Part shown: positions 33,874 through 43,324 of the stretch, piece by piece | Layout of the letters: each line of letters opens with the position of its first letter | Numbering within the stretch: position 1 is the stretch's first letter | From: Leptospiraceae bacterium | GTDB taxonomy: Bacteria > Spirochaetota > Leptospiria > Turneriellales > Turneriellaceae | Reading direction: 5' to 3' | Assembly (NCBI GenBank): GCA_020440825.1 | Contig: JAGRNJ010000008.1 | Location: 1 to 62,076 of the forward strand | Length of the DNA: 62,076 bases | Program-made: the position numbers and the translations under genes | Notes under the pieces: generated by a model | Databases searched by the model: none | Told to the model about the DNA's origin: nothing | What the model saw: only the letters and a program-made list of their open reading frames with translations

Positions 33874-35379
33874 TTAGTTACCAGTATTGGTAGAGTCTAT
33901 CACAACTATATTTTGCCAGATCAGACGGCTCTTTTGCACTCTGGGTACGCTTTCGGTTGGTATAGGCTCGGGTAGAAACTGCAACTTATCGGGTATATCC
34001 AGTTCGATATAATTGTTTGAAAAGGGGAATTCTTTCGGTCTGCTTAAATCATAATCGGGAGTGAGGGTTACCCAGCCAACAGGATCAAAATACATCTGTA
34101 AAAAAATTTCTGTCTTGTTTTCTTTAATATTGAATACCTGAATATAGCGGGCAGGAATACCGCTGGCTCTGGCAAAATACAGTTGGTCTGAGAGCGATTT
34201 TAACTGCCATTTTTGCCAGCGTTCCGGTAAAACATAAGGGTGTACACTGTCATCTTCCCGATCCCATTGAGAGATAAAAGGAGAGAGTCGGGTCTGCAAT
34301 TCCTGAGAGTTTTCGGGAATTTCAAGGTATTCCAGCAGAGCAGGGGAAAGAGCTTTTCTCTTGAAATAGGCTGCTATACTGTCTTTCTGCAGGGTATAGG
34401 TGAGGCTATAAACGGAAAAAGAAGTTTTCAAGCTATACCGCAGGGTCTTCGTATTCTGTCGAACCTCGACTTTCGCAGTTGAACTGCCTTCGGCATCTCT
34501 GCGAAATCTAAGGTCAGAGGGCTCAGCATCGATACGCCGCATTCTCTGCCTTGGTGAGAAAGGGAAAGCTGTCAGACTTAACCCAAGCTCAGGTTCTTCT
34601 TTTATCTGTTCTGCAGCCCATGGCAGGGGAATTTGAATTTCCCCTCTGAAATTCAGTTCTCGCAGATTTGATGCAACATAGTTTTCAGTTTCGATAAAAT
34701 CTATCGAGCGAACACTTCCCGGCTGCGAGATGTGCATCATACCGGCGATAAAGGTTACACCATAAGATTTGTCGGGCAGTTGTATAGAGCTTACTGTTTC
34801 TCCTGATTTTGCATTTATTTTCAGCACTCGACCCGATTTATCAATTACCCATAAATAATTTCGATAATAGGTCATACCCCGGGGATTGTCTACCTCAACC
34901 TTGAAACTGCCGTAAATATTTTTCTCCCGCACATGAAAGCGGTAGACTCTGGAATCTGCCCGGTTGAAGATATAGGCCATTTCACCATCGAGCGCTATAG
35001 AAACCGGGTCTTCGATTTTGCTGAGATTGGTTTTTTCAACTACGTTACCGGTGATGGGATCAATTTTTGCGATATGATATGGATATACGGTGATAAGGTG
35101 GGGGTAGATAAAGTCTATATCCCGCAGGCCTGAGATTCTAATCGGAACCGGGCGTATAGGCCGCTTTTCTTCGGCATCATAGCCGTACAGGTTTTTAGTA
35201 CGGGCGTCGGCAATCCACACTACTCTGCCATCATAGGCTAAACCCAGTGGCACACTGGTGCCGACAGAAAATTCAAGTGCAGTTAACGACGAAGCAGAAA
35301 GCAGCAGAGAGAAAATTGTGATGAACGCATTCTGAAGCAATAAAGCAGCTGCAGAATGTTGAAAATTAGTCTTCTTCAC
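33874..35379 (-). CDS. Exported beta-propeller protein with transglutaminase-like tail
   Basis: About 500 residues. The frame is open much further upstream, but that part lies over the EI24 gene, so I place the start near GTG 35379, just after that gene's end; the exact start is unclear. A hydrophobic signal follows (ITIFSLLLSASSLTAL). The main body has propeller-like blades (VWIADARTKNLYGYDAE, SIALDGEMAYIFNRADSRVYRF, LWVIDKSGRVLKINAKSG). The C-terminal part has LYFARASGIPARYIQVF...FDPVGWVTLTPDYD, the transglutaminase-core frame. The catalytic Cys and His positions are not conserved, so it is probably a binding rather than an enzymatic domain. Confidence 0.68.
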   Translation of the reverse strand: MKKTNFQHSAAALLLQNAFITIFSLLLSASSLTALEFSVGTSVPLGLAYDGRVVWIADARTKNLYGYDAEEKRPIRPVPIRISGLRDIDFIYPHLITVYPYHIAKIDPITGNVVEKTNLSKIEDPVSIALDGEMAYIFNRADSRVYRFHVREKNIYGSFKVEVDNPRGMTYYRNYLWVIDKSGRVLKINAKSGETVSSIQLPDKSYGVTFIAGMMHISQPGSVRSIDFIETENYVASNLRELNFRGEIQIPLPWAAEQIKEEPELGLSLTAFPFSPRQRMRRIDAEPSDLRFRRDAEGSSTAKVEVRQNTKTLRYSLKTSFSVYSLTYTLQKDSIAAYFKRKALSPALLEYLEIPENSQELQTRLSPFISQWDREDDSVHPYVLPERWQKWQLKSLSDQLYFARASGIPARYIQVFNIKENKTEIFLQMYFDPVGWVTLTPDYDLSRPKEFPFSNNYIELDIPDKLQFLPEPIPTESVPRVQKSRLIWQNIVVIDSTNTGN

Positions 35380-36100
35380 CGTAAAAAATAAGTGCAGCGC
35401 CGGTGACTGAAACCCCAGGTGCTGCCAAAGGGCCAATAATCGGTATAAAAAGAGTGATAAAGTGCATGACACCCAGGCCTTCCATCTCTGGCCAGAATTC
35501 TTTTGCCCGTTCTTTTCGTTCTCGCAGCGACAAAGTGTGTTTTTCAAGCAGATAGTCAAATGAGCCGCGTCCCAAAAAGTAACCACTCACTGCAGCCATA
35601 ATAAAAGGCTGCACCGGACCGGTGAACAAGGTAAGTATAAGGAATATAATCTCGACAAACGCATATTTGAGGCTTACCCAGATACCAACGATAGCATTCT
35701 TAATATCTTTTGAGATACTGACTTCAGTAGCTTTCCCGTTGAGCAGGGTTTCAACCCGGGAGAGCAGAGGGCCCAGAAATGGCATAACGACAACAGACGC
35801 TAAAATACGGTACATAAAGACTGTGGTAATTACAGAAATTACAAAAATCATGAAGCTCAAGAACCCCTGTAGCAGACTCCAGAGAAAGCCAGTCTGGTTC
35901 TGAGGTATGAGACCGGCAATTGCCCCTGTCAGACCCATGTATAAAGACGCAATTAACCCCACTGCCAGCATCAGCGAAAGCATGCCGGGCAAGATCATGA
36001 AAGTCCAGAGTTTGTTCTCAGATAAAAACGTCCAGGCACGCCAAAAAGCCGATGCTCCTTTGATCAATCTACGGAAAAATCCCGGTTCTTTTTCTGCCAT
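35366..36100 (-). CDS. EI24-domain membrane protein
   Basis: 244 residues with four or more membrane segments and the EI24/CysZ-like pattern: FFRRLIKGASAFWRAWTFLSE at the start, VVMPFLGPLLSRVETLLNG in the middle, SFDYLLEKHTLSLRERKERAKEFWPEMEGLG before the last segment. EI24-type proteins include the sulfate permease CysZ, but here there is no cysteine-biosynthesis context, so the substrate is unknown. The next gene starts around its stop codon. Confidence 0.82.
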   Translation of the reverse strand: MAEKEPGFFRRLIKGASAFWRAWTFLSENKLWTFMILPGMLSLMLAVGLIASLYMGLTGAIAGLIPQNQTGFLWSLLQGFLSFMIFVISVITTVFMYRILASVVVMPFLGPLLSRVETLLNGKATEVSISKDIKNAIVGIWVSLKYAFVEIIFLILTLFTGPVQPFIMAAVSGYFLGRGSFDYLLEKHTLSLRERKERAKEFWPEMEGLGVMHFITLFIPIIGPLAAPGVSVTGAALIFYGEED

Positions 36101-36129
36101 AGTGCAGAAGCACTGGATTTCTTAGAATG

Positions 36130-37050
36130 TCAAGATGCTTTTGTTTTTTGCTTTTTTACTTTTGCTGCAGGTTCTGCACCCTTGAGATCGTCAGGATCCC
36201 GAAATAAACGCAGCCAGATTGTTTCGATCAGCATATAAAATACCAGAAAAATGCGATGCCAGCGCCAGGGGCGGTTAAACACCCGCCATAGCCAGGTATA
36301 GCCATTGGTGGCAACTGAGTCAGGCGCTTTTTTGCGCACCCCAGCCAGGATATCCAGGGCCCCAGCCATGTTGATAATAAGACAATTACTGAGTTTATCC
36401 CGGTGGTCATGAATCCAGCGTACCCCATTGTCATAGCCAAGACCCAAAAAAATGATATGGGGTTCTGTCTTGCGCAGAGCTTCAAAAACACGTTCCCGGT
36501 TTGCCCCTTTGAGTTTTCCGCTATGCCGGCCTACAATTCTCAAAGTAGGGAAAGAACGTCGCAGATTGACCATCAGTTTTTCTAAAACTTCGTCACGGCT
36601 GCCGACAAAGAAAATTGTATAGTTCATGGCTTGTGCCAATCGAATAAGGCTCAAGCTATAGCGAATGACTGAGACCAGCTCGGGCAATGGCTGGTACTGC
36701 ATTTTTGACAGCCATAACATACCGGCGCCGTCAGGCAGATTGATAAATGACGACTGCGCCACCTTTTTGGGAATCTTTCGCAGTCTGAGCCAGGAGTACC
36801 GGTAAGGGTCAAACGGCAGAATGATTTGCGCCGACTGCGGTGATTGTCTGGCCCCTTTCCCGCGCATTTCTTCAATTTTATGCAAACTATGAGCAACAAG
36901 TTCAGAATTCGTGGCTTTGAGAAAAGGAATTCTACCAACCCAGGCGGGATCAATCGCCAGGTGCCCTGTTTCGATATTTTTATACTCTAATATAGGATCA
37001 TCATCGTCTTTGTTGGTTACAACATAGGCTTGGGAATCATCTGCCTGCAT
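36130..37050 (-). CDS. WecG/TagA/CpsF-family glycosyltransferase
   Basis: About 306 residues with the family core: NLPDGAGMLW, then YTIFFVGSRDEVLEKLMVNL, FPTLRIVGRHSGKLKG, PHIIFLGLGYDNGVRWIHDH, and NMAGALDILAGVRKKAPDSVATNGYTWLWRVFNRPWRWHR. WecG/TagA enzymes transfer N-acetylmannosamine(uronic acid)-type sugars to lipid-linked acceptors. No other polysaccharide genes surround it. The N-terminal 80 residues are longer than usual. ATG 37050 was chosen over TTG 37083; neither has a good ribosome-binding site. Confidence 0.88.
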   Translation of the reverse strand: MQADDSQAYVVTNKDDDDPILEYKNIETGHLAIDPAWVGRIPFLKATNSELVAHSLHKIEEMRGKGARQSPQSAQIILPFDPYRYSWLRLRKIPKKVAQSSFINLPDGAGMLWLSKMQYQPLPELVSVIRYSLSLIRLAQAMNYTIFFVGSRDEVLEKLMVNLRRSFPTLRIVGRHSGKLKGANRERVFEALRKTEPHIIFLGLGYDNGVRWIHDHRDKLSNCLIINMAGALDILAGVRKKAPDSVATNGYTWLWRVFNRPWRWHRIFLVFYMLIETIWLRLFRDPDDLKGAEPAAKVKKQKTKAS

Positions 37051-37268
37051 GCGGCAAAATTTACTTTTCAGACGTATTGTCAACGGGGAGTAAGGTTATC
37101 TCTCACTCTGGCATTTTTGTTTTAATCTGGTTCCCACCGGCGGTAAACAAGGAAAGAGCGATGAAATCAGCCCCGTCTAGGTCCAGGGGTAACAGCCCCC
37201 TTCAAACTTATTTTAATCGAGTGAATAAATGTTTACAAAAAAAGTTGACGATGCCGACATGTTTTATA

Positions 37269-37292
37269 ATTTATGACAAGATTGTCATAAAT
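37269..37292. promoter_or_regulatory. Perfect palindrome at the metal-dependent hydrolase promoter
   Basis: ATTTATGACAA-N2-TTGTCATAAAT, 11-bp arms with a 2-base centre. A TATAAT box (37265-37270) overlaps its left edge, with TTGACG upstream (spacing 14). The palindrome ends directly before the TGGAGG ribosome-binding site. An operator for an unknown repressor; no regulator gene is adjacent. Confidence 0.7.
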
Positions 37293-37304
37293 CTGGAGGT
37301 TAAT

Positions 37305-38147
37305 ATGAGTAAAGTTGCACCCAAGGTCAGAAGACCCAAATTTGATACGGAAGATATGCCAGAATATTACTGGAATGGCAACCCTGTTGCGACCCATTTC
37401 TTAAATTCAGCGCATATGGTGTTTCCCGATGGCGAGAAGTTATTTATACGCTATGTAAAAAAATTCTCTGATCAGATTCAAGATCCCCAGCTCAAAGAAC
37501 GGGTAAAAGGTTTTATTGGTCAGGAGATGTCGCATTCTTCTGTGCATGAAAAGATCATGCAAATGCTCGAATCCCGCGGACTACCTGCTGAGGAAATCCG
37601 TAGCTGGTATGCCAAGACTGCGTATAACGACTCTGAGAATTTTTTTGTGAACCTGTTCGGAGACATTACCGGGCTCACGGTCACCGCCGGTCTGGAGCAC
37701 TGGACTTCCATTCTGGCCGAAGCTGCTCTCGAAAACAACAGCGAAGTTCTCTCAGGAATTCATCCAGAAATGCGCCGGCTGTTACGCTGGCATGCAGCAG
37801 AAGAGATTGAACATAAATCTGTCGCTTTTGATGTTTTAAAAACAGTCGATGATCGCTATTTCACCCGAGCGCTGGGGATGATTATCGCCACCTTTTATCT
37901 GGGCTTTTATATGGCCTATGGCTGGGCGGCATTTCTGACTTCAGATAAAAAAATTAACTGGCTTGAAATACCCGGCCATGCCTTGAATGCCCTCCCGGTT
38001 GCAGTGCAGGCGACAATGAAGTTTACTGCCGGTTTCTGGCGGTACTTTTTGCCAGACTTTCACCCTGACGACATTGAAAATGATGAAATGGCTGCTCAGG
38101 TAATGCAAGAAGAAAACCAGTTTCTGTATGAAATGAAGGCCGGATAG
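37305..38147 (+). CDS. Predicted metal-dependent hydrolase (PF10118-like)
   Basis: 280 residues with the start set by TGGAGG five bases upstream; the frame is open earlier, but that region holds the promoter. The sequence shows a ferritin-like pattern of acidic and His residues: FIGQEMSHSSVHEKI, GLTVTAGLEHWTSILAE, and LRWHAAEEIEHKSVAFDVLK, which would bind two metals. It ends with a membrane-associated helix region (ALGMIIATFYLGFYMAYGWAAF). Members of this family are common in bacteria that handle fatty acids and sterols, but the reaction is not established. Regulated by the palindrome upstream, I infer. Confidence 0.8.
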   Translation: MSKVAPKVRRPKFDTEDMPEYYWNGNPVATHFLNSAHMVFPDGEKLFIRYVKKFSDQIQDPQLKERVKGFIGQEMSHSSVHEKIMQMLESRGLPAEEIRSWYAKTAYNDSENFFVNLFGDITGLTVTAGLEHWTSILAEAALENNSEVLSGIHPEMRRLLRWHAAEEIEHKSVAFDVLKTVDDRYFTRALGMIIATFYLGFYMAYGWAAFLTSDKKINWLEIPGHALNALPVAVQATMKFTAGFWRYFLPDFHPDDIENDEMAAQVMQEENQFLYEMKAG

Positions 38148-38204
38148 CCTTCGTTAAAGAATTCCTTTTTCACTCAATTGATTTGGGTTTAAGAAAAGGG
38201 AACA

Positions 38205-38254
38205 ATAAACGGGTCGAAGAGTTTAAGCGTGCTTTTACGACCCGTTTATTTTCT
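38205..38254 (+). terminator. Terminator after the metal-dependent hydrolase gene
   Basis: 12-bp perfect stem ATAAACGGGTCG / CGACCCGTTTAT with a 21-base loop, followed by a T-rich run. The remaining gap to 38418 holds the next promoter region (two overlapping TTGACT boxes, then TATACC) and no gene. Confidence 0.75.
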
Positions 38255-38418
38255 CGTACTCCGTTCTCGAAATTCGCTTTCATAAACCATACCTGCTCCG
38301 CTGCGTAGAAATACCGAAAATCAGTAGAAATACTGGTTTTACTGAAATTAGGCGCTTTCTTTTGAATAATTTTTTAATTTTGACTTGACTTCTTAAAAAA
38401 TATACCTACATTACAAAT

Positions 38419-38811
38419 ATGAAACGTTTTGTTTCATCGTTCCACCTTTTTATATTTCTCTCAGCAGCAGTTGCTCCGCTATTTGGTCTTCATCTGCATC
38501 TTGAGCAGGGCAATCCGCATTTTACCTCTTTGACCAGTATCGAACACAATCATTTTAATCACTTACCGCCGCAAGAAATTCCTGAGAAAAATTTACTGCA
38601 GTATATTTTTGATTCGGGGTTAAATATTCCCGATCATGAGTCTTTAGCATTAAACGGTATTTCAGCCGATCTTTATATACCGTCAAATAAAGTTCGAAAT
38701 TTATATATCCCTCGCTTAATAAATTTTTCTGAACTTTCTGCACCGAATGTTCTGTTTGGTGAATTGCATGCCCTTGCACTTTCAAGCCGGGCGCCTCCCT
38801 TAAACAACTAA
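38419..38811 (+). CDS. Small exported protein before the efflux genes
   Basis: 130 residues with a signal peptide (FIFLSAAVAPLFGLHLHLEQ). The mature part is rich in His in one place (HLHLEQGNPHF...IEHNHFNHLPP), possibly metal-binding, which would fit a heavy-metal efflux context. No family recognised. It lies 109 bases upstream of the TolC-like gene on the same strand. Confidence 0.55.
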   Translation: MKRFVSSFHLFIFLSAAVAPLFGLHLHLEQGNPHFTSLTSIEHNHFNHLPPQEIPEKNLLQYIFDSGLNIPDHESLALNGISADLYIPSNKVRNLYIPRLINFSELSAPNVLFGELHALALSSRAPPLNN

Positions 38812-38920
38812 ATTTCAGGCACATCAGATCGCCGATTTTTCTGTAGATTATTTTGTGCGTCGGGCAGAAGAACAAAGTTTTTTCAGCCCTTGATTTTATT
38901 TCATTATTTCAGGAGGATTT

Positions 38921-40189
38921 ATGTCTTTATTCAGGTTTCTTTATTCAAGTATAGCTCTATCAGGTTGCCTTACATTTGGTGAACTCTTTGCTCAGAATTT
39001 GCCGGTAAGTATAATTGAAGTACTGCGCCAGTTCGATCAACAGAAATCAGAGGTTCAGTTTCAAAAATCACATGTGATGGCTCTGAAAGAGAGTTCCAGC
39101 ATGCCAATCTGGGAGAATCCCTCATTGTCAACGATTACCGGCTATAAGAGCGGTTTTGCAGAGTCTGGTCTTTATTATGGCGCGAACCTTTCCCAGCCAT
39201 TACCATTAAATGGGGTTCGCTCTGCACAGAAAGATGTATCTCTGGCAAACTTGCAAAGTGCTCAAGATGCCTTGCGGCAAAAAAAGATTTTGTCACATGC
39301 AGAGCTGATCAAACTGACTTTTCAGCTCGATTCTGCGCGAGCGATTGAATCTCATGCTGCAGATCGCTTTCGTCGTTTTCAATTGATTGAGCGTCACATT
39401 TTTTCCCGGCCGAATCTTTCTCCCGCTTTAAAGGCCCAACGGGGTATCATTGAGGCTCGCCTTTCGATTTTACGGTCTGACAATGCGAGGGCAACCGGCG
39501 AGAGACGTAAGGTTGAAGAGCTTCTCAAAAGTTATTTAAATCTCACTCAGGTACCCGAAATTTCACTGCCTGAATTACCAGCCATTGCCAGTTTGAATGC
39601 AGAACGAGATACGGCTTTTGCACAAAACTACAGCCTGTATTTACAGAGTCTCAAAGCTGAGATGCAAAAATCAGATGCGGAGCTCGCTTATCAGGAAGCT
39701 TTGAAATATCCACCGGTTTCACTGCAGGCTGTCTTTAATGAAGAGCCGGGACCGGTGACTCCTCTGCGATTTTTTGGCGCGGGAGTCAGCGTAGGGTTGC
39801 CTCTCTGGAACCGGAATTCAAATAACCGGGCAGCCGCAGAAATAAATTCCAGGGTTTCCCGTGAAAGATATGAATATTCTTTACAACGTCTTGCTCTGGA
39901 AGGCAACTCGCTGCGCTCAATGCTGAGTGCAGAATCAGACGCACTCGATGACCTTAAACAAATGAAGTCAAATGAGCAAGAGCGCCGGCTCAATGTAGCA
40001 GAGTCCGATTTTTTAAGAGGCAGACTGGACGCCTTTTCTTTTCTCGAGCTTGAAGCTTCGTTGCACGAAGCATTGCACCAGTGGTATGCTGCCAGAATGC
40101 GCTATATAACGTTGTGGTGTGAATATGAGATCTGGTTAGGCCACAGTTTTTCAGAAAGCGAGGGATTTTATGCGTCAGCAAATAATTGA
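38921..40189 (+). CDS. TolC-family outer-membrane efflux protein
   Basis: 422 residues with a signal peptide (ALSGCLTFGELFAQ) and the helical, repeat-like layout of the TolC/CzcC family: SSSMPIWENPSLSTITGYKSG, GANLSQPLPLNGVRSAQKDVSLANLQSAQDAL, GAGVSVGLPLWNRNSNNRAAAEIN. The WENPSL and LPLNGxR segments are typical of the CzcC/CusC group that forms the outer channel. A strong AGGAGG site precedes the start. It overlaps the RND pump gene by 20 bases, which links their translation. Confidence 0.9.
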   Translation: MSLFRFLYSSIALSGCLTFGELFAQNLPVSIIEVLRQFDQQKSEVQFQKSHVMALKESSSMPIWENPSLSTITGYKSGFAESGLYYGANLSQPLPLNGVRSAQKDVSLANLQSAQDALRQKKILSHAELIKLTFQLDSARAIESHAADRFRRFQLIERHIFSRPNLSPALKAQRGIIEARLSILRSDNARATGERRKVEELLKSYLNLTQVPEISLPELPAIASLNAERDTAFAQNYSLYLQSLKAEMQKSDAELAYQEALKYPPVSLQAVFNEEPGPVTPLRFFGAGVSVGLPLWNRNSNNRAAAEINSRVSRERYEYSLQRLALEGNSLRSMLSAESDALDDLKQMKSNEQERRLNVAESDFLRGRLDAFSFLELEASLHEALHQWYAARMRYITLWCEYEIWLGHSFSESEGFYASANN

Positions 40190-43100
40190 ATTCGCTATTC
40201 GAAACCGTAAATCCCTGGCGATTATGGCAGCCGGAATTGTAATCGCCGGAATCTGGCGTGCAACTTTTCTACCGGTCGATGCAGTGCCCGATATTACAAA
40301 TGTTCAGGTAATGATCAACTCTCGAACAGGGTCACTTGATCCCGAACAGGTTGAGAAAATGGTAACATATCCCATTGAGCTTGAACTTCAGGGAATTGCC
40401 AACACTCAACAGATACGATCCATTTCAAAGTTCGGATTATCCCAGATAACTTTGATCTTTGAAGACGGTACTGACATTTATCGAGCACGACAAATGATTT
40501 CTGAACGTCTGCAGAATCTGTACGGCAAATTACCAGAAGGTGTAGTGCCTGAGATGGCGCCAATTACCACCGGTCTCGGTGAAGTGTTCATGTATACTCT
40601 ACAGGCCAAAAAAGATTCCAGGCTCGATAAATTACCTGAGAAAGAAAAGCTGATGTATCTTCGATCTTATCATGATTTTCGCATTCGACCAATTCTGCGA
40701 AAAATTAAAGGTGTAGGAGATATCGATTCGAATGGCGGGTATGAAAGAGAGATTCATATCAACATCATCCCTGCCAAAATGGAACGCTATGGAATAACAA
40801 TAGACGAGCTGAATCTGGTTCTTGCCGATCTTGGTAAAAATTACGGTGGTGGTTATATCGAAAATGAGGCGCGCCAGGTAATTGTACGTTCTGTTTTCAG
40901 ATTACCTGATCTCGAGACAATACGCTCAATGCCGGTGAGAAACGGTGTATTTGGCAGTGTAATAAGACTGCGTGATATTGCAACGGTTTCTAATGATCAT
41001 GCACAACGGGTAGGCAGCGCAACTTATAATGGTCGAGAGGCGGTTATGGGAACTGCATTGATGATAGCCGGTTCAAATGCACGGGTTGTTGCTCTGTCTT
41101 TGCAGAATGCTGTTGAAAATCTTGAGCTGCCTGAAGATGTTGAAATCAAGATACTGTACAGCCGAGAGTTTCTGGTAAATACTGTACTCGATACAGTTTT
41201 CAAGAATCTGGCGGAGGGAGGCATTCTCGTCATCATAATACTGTTCGCACTGGTTGGCAACCTGCGTGCAGCTTTTCTTGTTTCTCTCGCAATACCAGTA
41301 TCGATGGCTGTTGCCTTGCTTGGTATGGAACAGTTTGGGGTATCGGCAAACCTCATGAGTCTTGGTGCAATTGATTTTGGTCTGCTGGTCGACGGCAGTA
41401 TTGTAATGATCGAAAATTATATGCGTCATTTGCATGAGATTCCGGGTCAAAAAGATCTCAAGCAGAAAATAACGATACTGAAAAACTCGTGCGCAGAGGT
41501 AATTACTCCTGTTGTCAGTGGTTTATCGATCGTGATGATTGTTTACACGCCGGTACTTGCCCTTACCGGCACAGAAGGTAAATTATTTCATCCTATGGCT
41601 ATCACTGTGTTAATGGCACTCGGTGCCTCTCTTGTGGTAGCGGTGTTATTGATGCCGGCACTTGCCATTTTAGTGCTGGGAGATAAAACAGATGAAAAAG
41701 AACCATGGCTGTTTCGAAAACTGAATGTTCTGTATTCATTAACATTAGAGTTTTCGCTGAAGCATGGCAAGCTGATTCTGATCGGGTTTATAACATTTGC
41801 TGCATTTACTGTGTTTCTTTTTATGAGACTGGGAGCAAACTTTATTCCCACTCTTGGTGAGGGAGACCTGGTCTTAAGCATTACAAGAAATTCAGATATC
41901 AGTCTTACCGAAAGTCTAAAGCGACAATTCGAAACCGAAAAGATAATCGCAGAGTATCCTGAGGTTGCTTACAGTTTTTCAAGAATAGGAACACCCGCAT
42001 CTGCGACCGATCCCATGGGGGTCCATTTATCTGATACATTTTTAATTCTACAAAAAGACCATGATCAATGGCCATTGAGAAATGGTCAACGGTTTGATAA
42101 GAATGCTCTTTTTCTGGAACTCAAACGCAGATTAGAAAGCGAAGTTGCAAGTCAGGATGTGTCTGCCACACAGCCGATTGAAATGCGGTTTAATGAAATG
42201 CTGGAAGGCAGCCGCGCAGACATTTCTTTGCGTATCTATGGTCAGGACCTCAAGATCTTACAGGCGGCTATTGAGTCTGCGAGTGAAATTCTCGCTACAA
42301 TTGAGGGAGCAGAATCAATAGAGTCTGACCCGCTTACTGCATTGCGTTCGAGTCCTGTGCTGGACCTCGTGCCCGATATGTTGAAAATTTCAAGATATGA
42401 GCTTTCATTGCCGGCCGTTGCCAATGCACTTGAAAATGCAATGAGCGGACGTCACATCGGATACTATTTTGAAGAGGATTTCAGAATTCCTATTTTTTAC
42501 CATCTTGCAGAAAACCTGCGGCAGTCTAGAGCGATGATGGCCAGAATTCCGGTTGCCCTGCAGGATGGCGGTAGTGTGCCACTGGGAAATCTGGTAACGT
42601 TCAATATGAGTGAAAATGTAACTACCATTGCCCGATCTGATTCCCGTCGGTATGCTGCGGTTTCTATAAATCTCGCAGATCGGGATGTTCAATCATTCTT
42701 TACCGAAGCCCGGGAAAAAATAAACCAGAATCTGAAGTTACCCGAAGGATACACAATTTCATGGGGTGGCCAGTTTCAAAATCTTGAGAAAGCAAGAAAC
42801 CGGTTTGCGATCTTGCTGCCTCTGACCCTGCTTGCTATTCTGTTAATTCTGTTCAAGAGTTATGGAAATCTCAAAGATACTGTACTGGTTTTTTTGAATG
42901 TACCTTTTGCAATGACGGGAGGGGTGTTGGCTTTGTGGCTTAGAGATATCGACTTCAGTGTCTCGGCGGCGGTAGGGTTCATTGCCCTTTCGGGTATCGC
43001 CATATTAGCTTCGTCGGTATTGTTGAGCTTTTTTCGTGAACTGAAAATGCAGGGTGAAGATATTGAGATCATCGTTCGTAAAGGTACAAAACTACGATTG

Positions 43101-43286
43101 CGCCCGGTTCTCATGACCACCTTTGTGGCAGTTTTGGGTTTTTTACCGATGGCAACCAGTACCGGTATAGGTTCTGAACTGCAAAAACCACTGGCAACCG
43201 TAGTCATTGGCGGGCTTGTTTCATCGACTCTGCTGGTATTGGTTATTTTGCCAATTTTATACCGATGGGTATATCGCAGCAAATGA
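40170..43286 (+). CDS. HME-RND efflux pump, CzcA/CusA family
   Basis: 1038 residues, full length for a heavy-metal RND pump. Landmarks: VDAVPDITNVQVMINSRTGSLDPEQVEKMVTYPIE near the N-terminus, periplasmic FGLSQITLIFEDGTDIYRAR, DFGLLVDGSIVMIENYMRH in transmembrane helix 4 (proton-relay Asp), and IALSGIAILASSVLLSFFRE late. It exports metal ions such as Cu(I), Zn, Co or Ni, driven by protons; which ion cannot be told. It overlaps the TolC gene, but no membrane-fusion adaptor (CzcB/CusB) gene is in the cluster, which is unusual. Confidence 0.93.
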   Translation: MRQQIIEFAIRNRKSLAIMAAGIVIAGIWRATFLPVDAVPDITNVQVMINSRTGSLDPEQVEKMVTYPIELELQGIANTQQIRSISKFGLSQITLIFEDGTDIYRARQMISERLQNLYGKLPEGVVPEMAPITTGLGEVFMYTLQAKKDSRLDKLPEKEKLMYLRSYHDFRIRPILRKIKGVGDIDSNGGYEREIHINIIPAKMERYGITIDELNLVLADLGKNYGGGYIENEARQVIVRSVFRLPDLETIRSMPVRNGVFGSVIRLRDIATVSNDHAQRVGSATYNGREAVMGTALMIAGSNARVVALSLQNAVENLELPEDVEIKILYSREFLVNTVLDTVFKNLAEGGILVIIILFALVGNLRAAFLVSLAIPVSMAVALLGMEQFGVSANLMSLGAIDFGLLVDGSIVMIENYMRHLHEIPGQKDLKQKITILKNSCAEVITPVVSGLSIVMIVYTPVLALTGTEGKLFHPMAITVLMALGASLVVAVLLMPALAILVLGDKTDEKEPWLFRKLNVLYSLTLEFSLKHGKLILIGFITFAAFTVFLFMRLGANFIPTLGEGDLVLSITRNSDISLTESLKRQFETEKIIAEYPEVAYSFSRIGTPASATDPMGVHLSDTFLILQKDHDQWPLRNGQRFDKNALFLELKRRLESEVASQDVSATQPIEMRFNEMLEGSRADISLRIYGQDLKILQAAIESASEILATIEGAESIESDPLTALRSSPVLDLVPDMLKISRYELSLPAVANALENAMSGRHIGYYFEEDFRIPIFYHLAENLRQSRAMMARIPVALQDGGSVPLGNLVTFNMSENVTTIARSDSRRYAAVSINLADRDVQSFFTEAREKINQNLKLPEGYTISWGGQFQNLEKARNRFAILLPLTLLAILLILFKSYGNLKDTVLVFLNVPFAMTGGVLALWLRDIDFSVSAAVGFIALSGIAILASSVLLSFFRELKMQGEDIEIIVRKGTKLRLRPVLMTTFVAVLGFLPMATSTGIGSELQKPLATVVIGGLVSSTLLVLVILPILYRWVYRSK

Positions 43287-43324
43287 ACTTCTTTACCAGA
43301 CACAGGGAAAAGTAAAACTACCTG

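Noticed and set aside
35380-35586. N-terminal extension of the propeller/transglutaminase-like protein
   Set aside because: It lies over the 3' part of the EI24 gene and does not look like a signal peptide; the start must be near 35379.
37077-37304. N-terminal extension of the metal-dependent hydrolase
   Set aside because: It covers the promoter, the palindrome and the ribosome-binding site; the ATG at 37305 has TGGAGG before it.
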